From contig JAKJHU010000066.1 in assembly GCA_022316685.1 (NCBI GenBank), positions 4,399,913-4,463,912 on the forward strand: a stretch of 64,000 nt of DNA, read 5' to 3'. The notes under the pieces were generated by a model. That model saw nothing but the letters and a program-made list of their open reading frames with translations, searched no databases and was not told the origin of the DNA. This DNA is from Progne subis subis. Lineage: Eukaryota; Chordata; Aves; Passeriformes; Hirundinidae. How positions within the stretch are numbered: the first letter of the stretch is position 1; every line of letters starts with the position of its first letter. Shown piece after piece: positions 14,896 to 27,410 of the stretch. Both the position numbers and the translations under genes were made by a program.

Positions 14896-15176
14896 CTGCA
14901 GGAAAGGAAAAGGACTCAGTCAATAAACTTCTGAAAGGGGGCTGAAGACCATGCCCAGGGCAGCATGAGCTGCAAATCAGCATCTCTGTAGGCAGGCCAG
15001 AGTTTGCCATCAAAACTTCAGGTTTTTTTCCTCATTGAGTTGGTCTAGTAATAAAAAGGGACAAAATCTGCTGTTATACAGCCAAAATCCTGCACTTAGA
15101 CAAAGGGACAACTGGTGACAAACAGATTCTGCTCCATTCAGGCCCTGATTCAAAGCCCAGTGATGACAATGTGAGT

Positions 15177-15314
15177 CAGTGAGTCACTTAGGTTGGAAAA
15201 GGCCTTTAAGATCATGGAGTTCAACCATTAACACAGCACCAGCATGTTCACCACTAAGCCATGTCCCCAGGGGCCACATCCAGAGGCCTTTTAAACACTT
15301 CCAGGGGTGTTTTT
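15177..15314 (-). mobile_element. CR1 fragment (subfamily with the aaaaggcctttaagatcat motif)
   Basis: ttaggttggaaaaggccttt, aagatcatggagttcaacca, ttaacacagcaccagcatgt and ccttttaaacacttccaggg follow in the order of a distinct CR1 subfamily. Sense with PLXNA2. Confidence 0.8.
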
Positions 15315-15894
15315 TGCATTAACCTCAGTAAATCTGACAATAGGTTCATCCCAAGGAAGCTCTCAGGCAGAGCAGGAGCATGAGCATGTGAATAATAAAA
15401 TCATCCGAGCTACTTCAAACAGGCTTGGCAGTCCCATTAGGATGATAAAACCGATGTGAAATGTTCCATTCCTTCCTCCTGGATGGCAGGTGATAGCTGG
15501 GTGCCTGGTTCAAAAATTCCTGTCTACGTTTTCCACTGTGGTCCTGTCAAACTCTCACCCTTCCCTGGGACAAACGCGCTGCTGGACTGAAGGGACTGCC
15601 ACAACTTCTTTCTCTTTGTGGTGTGAGAGGGTCTCAGATGTGGAAAAGCAGCAGTTTTGGAGTGGCTGGTGTCCAGGATGTCATAGGACAGTGTTTTGAG
15701 GGACCACAAGACTGTTTTAAAGGAGCCAGACTTTCTGTTTCTACAAGGCCGATCATGTGGGTCCCACATCAGAAATGTTAACAAGCCCGTGGCTCAAAAG
15801 AGCCATATCAGGAACATCTGTGATAAATAAGACATCATAAAGAGGAGATGGGTAAAAAAAATCCCTTCTAACAACATCTAACTCTTGTCTGTGT

Positions 15895-15912
15895 AATAAT
15901 AATAATAATAAT
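15895..15912. repeat. AAT trinucleotide microsatellite
   Basis: Six tandem taa/aat units directly before the MIR-like relic. Confidence 0.9.
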
Positions 15913-16075
15913 TAGCACTTGCATGGAGTTTTTCATCTTCAAAGGACTGCAGAGGCTAATTAAATAGCCCCTCAGCAATCATGGAAGGCAATTATTGGCT
16001 CTTTGTAGTTTTAGCCCCACACCACAGATGGGGAAACTGAGGCAAAGGCAATCTCAGTGTCTGTCCCAGCATGCT
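15911..16075 (+). mobile_element. Ancient MIR/CORE-SINE relic
   Basis: tagcacttgcatgg, tttttcatcttcaaagg and the hallmark cagatggggaaactgaggca occur in the order and spacing of amniote MIR elements. In those, a tRNA-derived/core region ends in cccattttacagatgaggaaactgag-type sequence. It is heavily decayed, as expected for a family that was active early in amniote history. Confidence 0.65.
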
Positions 16076-17042
16076 CTGTGTCAGCCTTCAGGACAGCCAG
16101 GAAAATTATGTTTTCCTGAGGCCCTGGCCCAGCTCACCATACAGCTGGGAGCTCGTTGCTTGAAGCAAAGAAAACATGGAAAAAAATCACAGCGAGGGAA
16201 GAAAATTATGCCTGGTTTGTTGATGAAATAAAACAGGAAACGTCCTTGTTCTGTCTGAGGAAAAAAAAAATTGAAATCAGCCAGCAATGCTTCAGTCAAT
16301 CTGAAGAAAAAGTTTTGTTTCCTTTTCAAATTATTGCTGCCTCCTCAGCTCAGCTCTTAAGTGACAAGAGAAAATAATCTTGTTATGAAACAGAGATTAC
16401 TGAGGTGTGATGGAGGAAATGACAAAATCATCAGCATCGGATCAAACTTAATGAGGTCTTTTTTGTTGGTGTTCTTTTTCAAGAAGACTTTGACCAAAAC
16501 TCCACTTCTTTCATTAAATCTGCCGCTTGTGTAAGACATTTTCAGACATCTCTAACCCTCTCTTATGAATGTCCAGGTCATGCAGGGATGAAGGGAAGCA
16601 GAGCGGGTCACTTGGACCAGGTTAAGGATCAAAAAGAAGAGTTCCTTGTGATAACAACTCCACTGCTCCATGGTCTCCAGCCATGCTGTTTTCCACCTCC
16701 TTTTTCCAGTCACCAAGCCTCCCTCTTTCCATTTTTCTCTCTTCCATCCTTCTGAACTCTGCTTGCTTTAAAAGGCCGTGGACATATATTGGAAAAAGGA
16801 GCATGGAAGGCCTTGGATTTGTTTGTCTACTTGAGGAATGTCAACTTGTGTTGTTCTCATCTCCTCTACACCACCTCTGCTCACCAGGGGTGTCCTTGGA
16901 GAGAGAAAGATGATTTTTTTTCCTTCTTCTCTAGGATTGTTCAGGATAATCGGGACAAGCACAGGAGGGATGTTGAGGATGCGCTCAACATGGGGGTTCT
17001 GCCCAGTTATTGCCCACTCAACCATTCTTTACCTCTGCATCT

Positions 17043-17206
17043 TAGAATAATAAAAATCACAGAATTTTTAAGGTTGGAAAAGGCTTTTAAGATGATTGAG
17101 CCCAACTGTTCACCCAGCACTGCCAAAGCCACCGCTACGTCCCCAAGTGCCACATCTGCAAGCTTTTGAACACTTCCAGGAGTGCTGATTCCCTTCCCTG
17201 GGCAAG
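17043..17206 (-). mobile_element. CR1 fragment
   Basis: Same subfamily as the 15177 copy: aaggttggaaaaggctttta, cacccagcactgccaaagcc, cgtccccaagtgccacatct, acacttccaggagtgctgat. It starts within 60 bp of the donor side of exon 14, very close to a splice site. Confidence 0.85.
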
Positions 17207-17267
17207 AAAATAACGTTTTGCTTTTTATGTAAGATCTACCTCCTACCCAACCCTCTCCCACAGGTAC

Positions 17268-17371
17268 CTGGTAGTGTGCCAGCGTGTTGAGCCTCTTCCA
17301 GTCGTTCTCTATCTTGGTGGTGATGTCCTCATCCTGGAGGATCATCCTCGCCCCGCTCGCCTGCCGCCACT
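17268..17371 (-). CDS. PLXNA2: PLXNA2 window exon 14: Rho-GTPase-binding domain
   Basis: 104 bp, acceptor at 17372-17373. Two leading bases complete a glutamate, then [20 protein letters not shown] and [14 protein letters not shown]. The donor is gtacct (17262-17267). The frame alone would read on into VPVGEG, but exon 15 supplies VPDGS, so splicing at gtacct is required. The donor matches the consensus poorly after position +3. The exon carries the ubiquitin-like RBD strands that contact the GTPase. Confidence 0.94.
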
Positions 17372-18832
17372 CTGCAAGGGACAAATGAGACTGGCGTTGC
17401 TTTTCCCCAGCCTGGAAACGAATCTCGAGGTAATTTTAGTAAGGAGGTAGTACAGGAGCGGATCTTTGTTCCAAGGCCTTTGGGGGCAGTTATGGATAAA
17501 TGCCCACAAAAGTCCATCCCTTTCCAGGGGAGAGTACATTTTTATAGGTTTTAGGAAATTAGTGTAATTGATAAAAAAGCACCAGTTAGGAGGACAAGTG
17601 GTGATGCAGTTCCCCTCCAGGTCAAGGCCCTTCTCTGGAATTCCCCCCTCAGAACTCAGTATTTTATCCATGAAATGTATCTCAAAGAGCTGTTCTCTAC
17701 CTTGGATCCCAAGAAGAACCAAGATAGCACAGGGGCCCTGCACCTCCTGGGGCTTGGGGCTCTGGAAGTTGTTTTGTCTTTCTGTCTAGGAAAAGGCCAT
17801 GGAAAATTAGTGGGAGAACTAGCCACTAATACAACAGGCTGCAGAGTTACCAAGATCTGTGTGAAGAATACAAAGAACATAGGAAAAAAGGCAAAAAACC
17901 AAATGGCATCACAGGGACAGAGCCCTGGCACTCCCCGTGCCCAGAATCCACGTGGACACACCTGTGTGGGCACACCACCCATCACCTCTACACCCTGATT
18001 ATTCACAGTGCTTAACTTTTAATTGACTCACAGCTCTGCTCGTGCTCCAATGCGGCTGCTCCCAACACCAGCCTGTCCTTGCCTGTGTTTGCCATGCCCA
18101 CAGATTTTTGCTTTTTATATATTTTTCATATGTTTATAACTCTGTAGATTACAACTCCACAGTTACATAGCTCCTTGGATTTTTTCCTGCCCTTCCTCTT
18201 AGAATTTTAGAATAATAAGCTAAGCTTCTAACACATTCCTGAAATACTGTTTAGTCTCATTTTCAAGAAGAGGACCTACAAGACAAACATTTTGTATGCC
18301 AGTCAGAATCTGAGAAGACACAACAAGAAATGGGGCAAAGAAGCCCTGGACCAATTCCAACAGGAGAGTAGCCAGGGAAAAATTACCTGATCAACTACTC
18401 TTTTAATTGGCCAGCCTTTGTTAGATATTATAATAAACTTATAAAACTTGTAGAAAGGCAATACCAGGTGTACCCATGACCACTGGGACACCTGGAAGCT
18501 TCCAAAAAAAAAAAAAGGCCTGCTTTTCATTTTACCATTTTAACAACATTGCAAGAGTTTTTAGCTTTTGATATTAGGCAACAATAGCAGAGGCACAACG
18601 GGGCAGAGGAAAACCAGGGACAGGTCCAACCTCCGCTCAGTGGAGGATGTAAATTTTACATCCTCATTTGAATTTTAAGCCTTCAGACCTGCCTGTGGGC
18701 AGAAGGGCTCCTGCTTCTGCCACTTCTCCAGCCTCTGCCCTGGAATGATGAATTCCTGCAGCACTGGAGCAGCCCCTCACTTCCCAGGGTGCCATTTGTT
18801 TTTGCTCAAGCCTCGAAGAACGCTCCATAAAA

Positions 18833-18882
18833 TGACAGAATCGTTAAGGTTAGAAAAGATTTTTAAGATGGTGGAGTCCTGA
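18833..18882 (-). mobile_element. Short CR1 3' remnant
   Basis: Only the terminal motif remains: gacagaatcgttaaggttag followed by aaaagatttttaagatggtg. Confidence 0.65.
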
Positions 18883-20924
18883 GGAGGATTGCCACGGCTT
18901 TCCCCACGGAGGACTCACAGGCTTGCCTAAAGGAAGGAAAACATAAACATGACCAAAAGGAGAGATTCTCTGTCAGGGGAAGCTGTGCCTTCATCACTGG
19001 ACCATTCAAAGCTCTTCTCCTGGTTGTCACATTTCAGTCACAGTGATCCAACCAAACACAGCTTAGCCAGAGCCACAGCAAAAAGTCCATTCATTTGCAG
19101 GTGTTAATTAAAATGAACTCCTGGATATGGAGACATCACCTGCCACCCCTGCTTGTTTTTCCTAATGTAAAAGTGCAAGGACCGTTGCAAATTTCTTTGG
19201 GTTTCAGCACTTTTCTTATCACATAATTAAAATGCAATGGGAAAGCTGCACTTGCCTTTATTATTCATTTAAATTAGCAGGAAGAGGTCAGCTACTGTGT
19301 TTATTGCTGGGTGTTACTTTGGCTGGAGATACTCAGGGTGAGCAAAGGTTGTGTTGGCTGAACACTGATCCTGATCTGCCTTTCATCTGCTCCAGCTCCT
19401 CACATCCTCACCTACATCACCCTGGGTGAGTCTGAGGATGATGCTCTCTGCTCATTCCCACCTGGACCAGGTTCTTGTGATCTAACAGGCCCCAGACACT
19501 GCTCAGAAGAGCAAAAAATTCTGGAGTTTGGGCTGGGATGGGAAAAGGTGCTCTCAGAATGTGCCCCACTCAAGGCCAAAGGCAATTCTGACTGTCACAG
19601 TGTTTCTTGTGTGTCTTCCTCACGGAGTCATGGGGACAGTGTCGCTTTGACCTCTCTCCTTCATGGCTCTGCATATTCCTTGGTCCTTTTCTCCCCTGGC
19701 TCACCTTTGGAGTGACACACACTCCTGTTTTGGGAGGGATGCACAGGTTCTTGGTGTTGCACTGGGCTCTGATTCGAGCGTGAGCACAACCTTCCTCATT
19801 CTGGGCTTTATTTGTGTTCCAGGGCTGGGCAAGGTGCTCAGGGTAGATTTCCCTCTGATCCTGGGACATCCTGAGATGTTTCCTCAAGCCTCTTGTGCAC
19901 AGACTCAGGGAATTCCTGAGCCCTTTCCTTGGCCCTCCTGCAGGGAGGGGCCATGTGAGGAGGAGTCAGGGCCAGCCTGACTGCACAAGACAAGGAGGAA
20001 AACCTTCAGGGCAGGCTCAGAGTTTGCAGCTTCAGTTTTGCAGCCTGATTTCCCTGCCCAAACGCAAATCACTTCACCTCTGACACTGCACTGAGCACCT
20101 GAGCAACGACAGAGAAAGGACCCTCAGTTGTCCCAAACTCTTCCTGGCCTCACTGCTCCCCTTCTCCACGAGCTCAGGGGGTCACAAGCAGATTTCTGCA
20201 AGGAAATGCCAAGGGAATGGGAAGGGGCAAGGTGACCCTGCCACGCATCTTCACGGCATTAAGCGAACCCTGCCAGCTCGGTCCGTGCTGGCAGCGCCCT
20301 GTCCCCTCTCTGCTGGGATCTGAGCACTCCTCTGAGCCGGCACAAAGGACAGACACACTCCAATCCAATTTGTTACACTTCCACCTTCTAGAGAGGGGGA
20401 GGAGAGGGGGAGGGAGGTAAAAATCCCATTAACTTTATCAAGCCTTCCAATCAGGAGCAGTGGTAAATGCAAACTCAGGGGACAGCTGCTGTGAAGCCTT
20501 TATATTTCATTCAGCAGATAGTGTATCTTTTTATTGCATGCAGGAATTACTTCTTCTTTGCCTTTTTTTTTTCCCCTCTTTTTTTTTTTTTTTTTTTTAA
20601 GTATCAACCTTTCCGTTCAACTTGGCTGAGAAAAAGGAAATTCCAGGGGCTTTGACGATGAGGTGCCTCTTTGAGCTGCAGCAATGCCTGGCTAGGGAGG
20701 GACTCCGTGAGGAGAGGGAAGATGGGGACATGTCACCCTGCAGCTCAAATCCTACAGAAAATGTTACACCTCCCTCCTGCCTTCCCTCTGGTCCAGGTCT
20801 AGGAAGAGAGGAGAAACACAGCTCTGTTTCTGGGGTGGAGAAAGGGCCACGGCTGGGAATAAAAGTTTATCGCAGACCGCGGAGCTGAAAAATGCCAGAG
20901 GAATATTTCATCCTGTATGGAGTG

Positions 20925-21338
20925 AATCACAGAATCATAGACTGGTTTGGGTCAGAAGGGATCTTAGATCTCATCCAGTGCCACCCTTGCCACAGCAGGG
21001 ACATCTTCCACTGTCCCAGGCTCCTCCAAGCCCCAATGTCCGACCTTGGACTCTTCCAGAGATCCAGGGGCAGCCACAGATTCTCTGGGCAACCTGTGCC
21101 AGGGCCTCACCATCCTCAGAGTAAAGAATTTCCTTCTTAAAATCTAACCTAAAACTCCCCTTCTTTTAGTTTAAAATCATTTTTCCTTGTCCTGACATTC
21201 CAGGCCCTTGCCCAAAGTCCCTCTCCAGCTCTCTTGGAGCCCCTTTAGGCACTGGAAGGGGCTCTAAAGCCTCTCTGGAGCTTCCTCTTCTCCAGGCTGG
21301 GCACCCCTAGCTCTCCCAGGCTGTCCTCAGGAGAGATA
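20925..21338 (-). mobile_element. CR1 LINE 3' fragment, about 410 bp
   Basis: One of the longer CR1 copies here. Motifs: cacagaatcatagactggtt, ggcagccacagattctctgg, tttagtttaaaatcattttt, ccaaagtccctctccagctc, cttctccaggctgggcaccc. The order is continuous with no large gap. Confidence 0.92.
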
Positions 21339-22199
21339 AATACAAACTGTCTTATCCATATATATTAAAATCAGACCCAGTCTAAATGTTTCCAGTTTAA
21401 ATGAGCCCACATCCCAGCACTGCAGGGCTGGGGAGGAGGTGAAATCTCACCTGACATGGTCCTCTATGAACCAGAGACAGCATCACTGACAGCAAGCCAA
21501 GCCACCACCTCAGCACTCCCTTCCAAAAAGCATTCGAAACCCAGGGAAGAGAAAATGCCTCAGCATGAAGCCACATTCCTGTTTTGCCATCTTCACACCC
21601 TAATGCTAGTCCCAGAGATGGGGTGTTTCACATGTGGCAGAGATCTCTTAAAAATGATAATAACAAAAATTGCCACCATGGAAAGAAGTCTTTAATCAGA
21701 GGGCTGCAATTTGGGGGGTTTGGACTAAAACGTAACCTCAGGGTGTCCAAAATAAAGGTTTTCAGCTGACAACCCCCTCCAGGAGTTGCCTGGGCAACTG
21801 CCAAACATTGTGACATTTGCCACACGCACAAGTCCCTCTGCCTGCAGCTACCCTGCATTTAACAGCTCAAAACAACTCATTAGCTTGTTTGCTTTCTGCC
21901 ATGTGAGCAATCTGGCCCAAGCGTGGACAGAAAGCCCAGAAAATGGTGATGGGAGCAGGAAACGATGCTGCTGCTTGAAAGACATGGGTTTCAGGGCCAG
22001 ATTGCAGCCATCTGCTCTGCCCTGCTCTGCTCCAGCCCCTCTGCAGCCCCCCGAGGATCCAGCTCAGGGGCAGGCTGATCCTGAGAGCTCTGTGAGGATT
22101 CCTGAGGGCCAGCAGTGCTTTCTGCTCTCCCCTTGCCGCCTTCAGCATCTCTGAAGGATGCCAGGTGCACACGAGCATCATTTCCTTGTGGAAAAGCTG

Positions 22200-22860
22200 G
22201 GAGGGAGGTGTGGCTGTGTTGGGAAAGATGAAAGTTTGACAGGAAAGTTTGACAGGTATGTGTGCATGGCAGAAGGCTCCCTGAATGTGGAAACCTGAGA
22301 GCGGAATAGAGATGGAAGCAAGTTTTGATATAGAAGAATAAAAGATGTCTAAATTAAGGATTGCTGAGCCAGTTATCACTGGACAACTAAGATGGCAAAG
22401 GTTAAGTCGAGCTGGAAGGAGGTTTTATGGCTGGAGCAAAGGAGATGTTGACCACAAACAAAGAAGATGTTTTTAGCAAGCAGAAATAGCTCTCCGGAAA
22501 AGAAGAAGACACTGTAGGCAAACAAAAACCATGTTTTTACCAAGTAGAAAAAAAGGTTTAAGAATTTTTCACTGCAAGGAAACAAAAAAACAACTTTAAG
22601 CTTAAAGTTAAGATGCTAACTCAATATAGTGGTTATGATTGGCTGTAGGTAATGGTGAAGGCATTGTGTATGATGCTGATTGGTTATTATCTATTAAGAT
22701 GCTTGGCAAAGAACACTATAAAATGCATCGTAACCAGAACTAAAGTGACTTCAGGCTTGCCTATAAACTGTAGCTGGCAGCTTTAGGCATGGCTCTGTCA
22801 CCCAGGACTCTGTAACATCTTCTACACCATAAACAGCATTCTGAAGAGCCGCCCCTTGCC
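22200..22860 (+). mobile_element. Probable solo LTR of an endogenous retrovirus
   Basis: Plus-strand promoter-like order: two CCAAT-type attgg boxes (around 22640 and 22680), a TATA box (ctataaaatgc, about 22715), then a region without coding signal. No flanking gag/pol frame was seen. The borders are estimates and no target-site duplication was established. Confidence 0.35.
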
Positions 22861-23156
22861 CCACATCTCTCGTTCAGGCTCCTGCAGTGGATCAGGCTGG
22901 GTGTGTGGATCCTCTTGTTCCTGTTTCACCCATGCCAGCCCTGCTCCTCCCACCTTGTTACCTGCATTGCTGCTGGCCGGCCTCTTCTACTGGAGAAGGG
23001 GGTTTTATTTGTATTTTAATTGTTTTCCACCCCGGCTGCCTCATCAGTGCTCCTTCACCAGCCTGTTCTCACCGTGGGCTAGTCTGTTCTCTGAGGGGTG
23101 CACATGCTAACTCCAACTTTCTGGAACTTTCTGCTCCTCAGCACCACTCAGGAGGT

Positions 23157-23275
23157 CATAGAATGACAGACTGGGTTGGGTGGGAAGGGATCTGAAATTT
23201 CCAACCCCTTTCTATGAACAGCTTGCAGCAGACCAGGTTGCTTCAAGCCCCTCTCCAGTCTGGCCTTGAAGAGGT
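23157..23275 (-). mobile_element. CR1 LINE fragment
   Basis: catagaatgacagactgggt, ggtgggaagggatctgaaat, accaggttgcttcaagcccc and ccagtctggccttgaa follow CR1 order. It is diverged. Confidence 0.75.
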
Positions 23276-24551
23276 CGATTCTGGATGCAGAATTGTCAGC
23301 CTGCAGCTGGGACCCTTCAACACACACACACCTCTGGTTCTCAGAACTACAGCAGAATCCAACTAATCCCTGTATTTACAATATGCAGGATAGAATTCGT
23401 GCATCTCATTATGTGGACACATCCCTCACCTTCACAGCAGAGCAAACACTTCCCAATCACACCCAGTCTGGGATCTGAAGGGACTGGGCTCTGTGGCCAC
23501 AGTGGGGCCTCAGACAGGTCAGGAGATGTGGCTGTGAGCCCCATTCCTCTGGTCTGCTGTGCCCTGCCTTGCCTCACTCTCACCCCGCCCCTCACCACTG
23601 CCCTGCCGACCCTCAGCAGCTCCGGAGCTGTCATGGGTCTTTTCGGGATGATGTACGTGATCTGTTCTTTACTGCTGCTGGTTTTGGCAGCCTGTTTCGT
23701 TATTCTAACTGCCTTTGATGAGCAGTTTCTGTCAGGAGCTCCCCCTCCCCTGCACATACACACACTCAGACACTTAACTTGAATCCCTGACCTCTCATTC
23801 CTGCCTTCATTACTGCTGTGAATTGTTTCTTGGCTTCGGTCCATTCCTTCTTTTGGTTCCTCTACAGCTCAGCTGGTTTTATAGACTCCAGCATTTTCCA
23901 ACCCCGTCTCTCTCACTGAAGGTCACTGAGGGCAAATTCTGGCACATTCAGCCACAATGGAGCCCCCAGCCCTCCAACAGACACCTCAGCAATGCCCTGA
24001 GCATATTTTTTCTGCATTTTTTTTTCATAGTATACTCCATGTGTGGTACCACACGTGCCTGTGGATCCCAAATTCTGACCCCCAATGCTCCCAGCATCCT
24101 CACTCCAGGCATCCTTTTTCCAGGGGTCTTTGGCAAAAGAAAAAGAACAGTCCCACTTATGCCTTTTCCAGATCCTTGCCCAAGCTGAATCCGGTGGGCA
24201 GAAAAGCAGGGTACTGGCCTTTTTAGGGCCAAAGATCTCCTAAGACAGGAAATCTGTTTTCTGTGGCTGCATTACTGAATGTTTAAGTATTTTCAGAGCA
24301 AGCTTGAATATTAACATAACTAGCAAATTATGAGTTTGTCAAGGTGTTAAACAATTTGAGCCTTAAGCTTTCCAGGCTAAACATGAATTTGCTTAGCAGC
24401 GTGTGGTGTTCAAAATTTTTAGTGTAACAGTTAAAGCACAGAATTTAAAGTTCTTGTGCTGCTAGGAGTATGGGGAGGCGTTTTGAGTGTCTGACAGTAC
24501 AGTATCCTCACTGTCCGTCCTGCAAGCTCTAAATATCACGCATTTGTATTG

Positions 24552-24603
24552 TTCCATGGGGTTTTCATACAGTGAGGTTTGGTGGAGAAAGACCCCAAAA
24601 AAA
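24552..24603 (+). repeat. Dispersed repeat, copy 1
   Basis: ttccatggggttttcatacag and gtgaggtttggtggagaaag recur at 28864-28923 with one substitution and a 9-bp insertion in the second copy. The family is not recognised. See the second copy. Confidence 0.75.
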
Positions 24604-24723
24604 CCCATTATTATCACCATAATGCCCCCTCTGCCCTGCCACTGTGTGTGGACAGAGCCATAGCTGGCCTGTCATTTCTTTCTAGTGCAGCTAACAAGCA
24701 ATTCACAAGTTCCCATACGAAGC

Positions 24724-25038
24724 TGTTTTGAGAACAAGAAGTTCCTTTAACACAACAATCCGTTCTGATGGTGAAAAACAAATGCACCTGTAATAACGAG
24801 GGATTTGTCCAATGAGAACCAATAAAGAAAATATGTGAACAATCCGAGAATAGATAGATTTGATGGATGAGTAAAATACCTTTTACTAACCAACAGAATG
24901 ATTAACAAGAAAGCTATAAACCAATTAGAAGTTACCCTCAAGGTTTGTAAAAACTGTATAAAAGACAGCACGTGGCTGTAATAAAGGAACCTTCTGAACT
25001 TTTATGGTGTCACTCTCGGTGTCGTGACTGTCCCAACA
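24724..25038 (+). mobile_element. Probable solo LTR of an endogenous retrovirus
   Basis: Starts tgttttgag and ends cccaaca. Contains a CCAAT-like accaat, a TATA box (ctgtataaaagac, about 24954) and a downstream polyadenylation-type aataaa (24980). The U3-R-U5 order is on the plus strand, antisense to PLXNA2. It ends about 115 bp before exon 13's donor side. Confidence 0.5.
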
Positions 25039-25152
25039 ACAACTGTGATTTCTCTGCCTTGGAGAGGAGCTCCCACCCCAGCAAAGTGTCTGGATGGAGT
25101 TTGGCCATCTCCCACCTCCCCTCTCCCTGCCCGGCCAGGAGCAATCTCCTAC

Positions 25153-25312
25153 CCAGGTCCATGTCAGCAGCTTTGGGTCGGTGGGAGCAGGGCACGTTCT
25201 TGAAGATGGCATCGAGGATCTTCTCCTTGACCTGCGTGATGGTGTCGCAGTTGAGGATCTTCACGGGGATCTCGGGGCTGTTCACATTGTCAGGGTTCAC
25301 GCAGCTCAGCAC
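25153..25312 (-). CDS. PLXNA2: PLXNA2 window exon 13: start of the Rho-GTPase-binding domain
   Basis: 160 bp, acceptor at 25313-25314, donor gtagga at 25147-25152. It reads [20 protein letters not shown], then [20 protein letters not shown] and [13 protein letters not shown] with a split glutamate codon. The [20 protein letters not shown] stretch is the first beta hairpin and helix of the ubiquitin-like RBD. Substitutions such as N/V in NPDNVN against S/A in human are conservative. Confidence 0.96.
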
Positions 25313-25498
25313 CTGCGAGAGGGGCACCACACATTTCACCGAGGCACTGAGACCCCCTGGCTGCCCCCCCTTTGTGGTGTCTGTATCCCACAAGAGGGAT
25401 CTAAGGGATAAAAAAACAGGTGCTGAGGGTATTCCCTCCCTCACATGGGCACAGAGGTGTGGTTTCACGTGGGAGCACCTTCATTATATTTAATCATG

Positions 25499-25690
25499 GA
25501 GTCACAGAAGGGTTTGGGTTGGAAGGGGCCTCAATGATCACCCCATCCCACACCCTGCTGTGGGCAGGGACAACTTCCACTGTCCCAGGGTGCCCCAAGC
25601 CCTGTCCAGCCTGGCCTTGGACACTTCCAGGGATCCAGGGGCAGCCACAGCTTCTCTGGGCACCCTGTGTCAGCCCCTCCTCACCTATAG
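25499..25690 (-). mobile_element. CR1 LINE 3' fragment
   Basis: agtcacagaagggtttgggt, gggcagggacaacttccact, ggccttggacacttccaggg and cagccacagcttctctgggc. It is little diverged from the other young copies at 2284 and 28953. Confidence 0.9.
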
Positions 25691-25739
25691 GAGTGTACCC
25701 CACAGTAGCAGGTGTCCCCGTATTAGGAAAGGATTTGGG

Positions 25740-26100
25740 TTTCACCCTTTGTCTTACTTATAAGGCAAAGAACCGGACACTTCGATGCTCTTCTCACCAG
25801 AATTGGCCAGGTTCCAGCACAAAGACACCTGTTAGACGGCTAGAGCTATACCTCAGGACCTGTAGCTATTTCTATTGGGAAAGATGCCAAGAACCCCTCC
25901 TCGATCATTCTGTACTTAAAGGAGAGCAGGGAGATTCTCGGGGCATTTTTGGGGTGTTGCAGCAGGTGCAAGAATTCTCCTTGCACCCGGCACAGCTTCT
26001 CTCTCTTTTGTTCTGCATAGTTTGTTACTTTTACCTTAATTAAAAACATTTTTGCCTTTCAAACACCTCTGATCATGCCATCTCTCTATTTTTTACAAGT
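25740..26100 (+). mobile_element. Possible LTR-like segment
   Basis: A TATA-like gtacttaaagg (25911) and a downstream ttaattaaaaacatttttgc are spaced as in avian LTRs. There are no clear termini, so this is a weak call. Confidence 0.25.
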
Positions 26101-27346
26101 CATTTCTGCTGGTTACCCTCAGAAGTGACGCACCTCTGTACAGCTAAAAACATTCTGGCCCCACACAGATTCCATCACCCACCCTCACAGGGAAGAATTC
26201 CTTTCTTAACAACAGAAAACCCATGGACACTGGTGTTTTCGGTAAAAAAATGTTCGTTGGGATGTCAAGGTGACCTCATTCAGGAGTGGCCTCCTTGCAT
26301 TGCCACCTGGTTTTGATAATACCAGTTAAAAGCTTCACATTTGTCCGTCTGCGTAGCCACGGAACTGAGCAGACCCTTCTCAAAAGAATGTTATTAATCC
26401 GAAATGCAGGGCTTCTTAAAAAATGAAACACAAGCCAACATCAACGACCTTTGCTTTCCACATGCAGAAGGAGAAAATCAACCCAACTGGAGAGGCCTCT
26501 CTTTTCTCAGAAGGAAAATTTAATTTTCTCCGCTCTGTCCAAGAGTAAATGCAAAGCATGTGGTGAGGGGGGATGCCTTAAGCACGGAGTATTTAACAGC
26601 AATCTCCCTGCTAACCCTTGGCTGTGTGTCCATTGACCATTTTGCTCATTTCTGGTTGCACAAGTGTGAAGTCTCTAAAGTTTTATAAACTTAGCACACC
26701 TTTGCCCTTGAAAGAGGTGTTCAGTGATGCTCCAGGCTTGTACATGGTCATTAAATGTTCCCGTGGCACATTTACAAGTGCAGATATGTTTGGTTTTGGT
26801 TTTAACTTGCTTTAAATTCCCTTCTGTAACATGCAAGAGGTGCTGTCCATCACTTTCCATCTTCTACTCCTAAAATGCAGTGGGAACTCAAAAATGGGGT
26901 GAAATCCTATCAGTCTAATTACACCCTGCCTCACCAGGCTCCCTTTGGTGATGTTATGCTCAGCTAAGAGGGACTTGTGAAGACATTGCTTACAAACAGC
27001 TCTGTGATCTCGCTGGATGAAAGGAGAGATGTAAATAGGAGGTATTGATTAGATCACAATGCTATTATTTGTATGTCACTTCCAGAAGTATTGAAAAAGC
27101 ATCAATTCAGATCATAATAACGGCACAGATTTACAGTTCTGGGGCATCTTTCATCTCAGAGGATCACAGAATTGTACATAAAAGGTACTGGTGAAATGAA
27201 TCCAGTGTTGAAGGTTGTTAGTTGGCGTTGCCCTCTGCAGCTCTCTCGGATTATGTCCATTCCCAGCCCACAGAAACCTCTTCCTCTGCAAACTCCTTGG
27301 GTACCTCCAAAACATCCCACCTGATTGCTGAGACCCTGCACTGCTG

Positions 27347-27410
27347 TCTAGTTTATGGCTGGACTTAATGATCTTAGAGATGTTTTCCAGCCAGAATTAT
27401 TCTATGACAC
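27347..27410 (+). mobile_element. Short CR1 3' terminus
   Basis: ggctggacttaatgatctta, gagatgttttccagcc and attctatgac match the last 60 bp of a CR1 in plus orientation. Confidence 0.75.

Larger units (their letters stand above)
14896..17267 (-). other. PLXNA2: PLXNA2 intron 14
   Basis: 2372 bp. Holds CR1 fragments at 15177-15314 and 17043-17206, an AAT microsatellite at 15895-15912 and an ancient MIR-like SINE at 15911-16075. Nothing coding was seen. Confidence 0.85.
17372..25152 (-). other. PLXNA2: PLXNA2 intron 13 (longest in the window)
   Basis: 7781 bp. Contains CR1 fragments (18833-18882, 20925-21338, 23157-23275), two LTR-like segments (about 22200-22860 and 24724-25038), a T-rich block at 20561-20599 and a 50-bp dispersed repeat copy (24552-24603). 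Stretches 17400-18800 and 18900-20900 show no repeat I can name and no coding signal. Confidence 0.8.

Noticed and set aside
17255..17268. Reading exon 14 straight through the gtacct donor into VPVGEG
   Set aside because: Exon 15 supplies the expected VPDGS continuation in the right phase, so the intronic extension is not coding.
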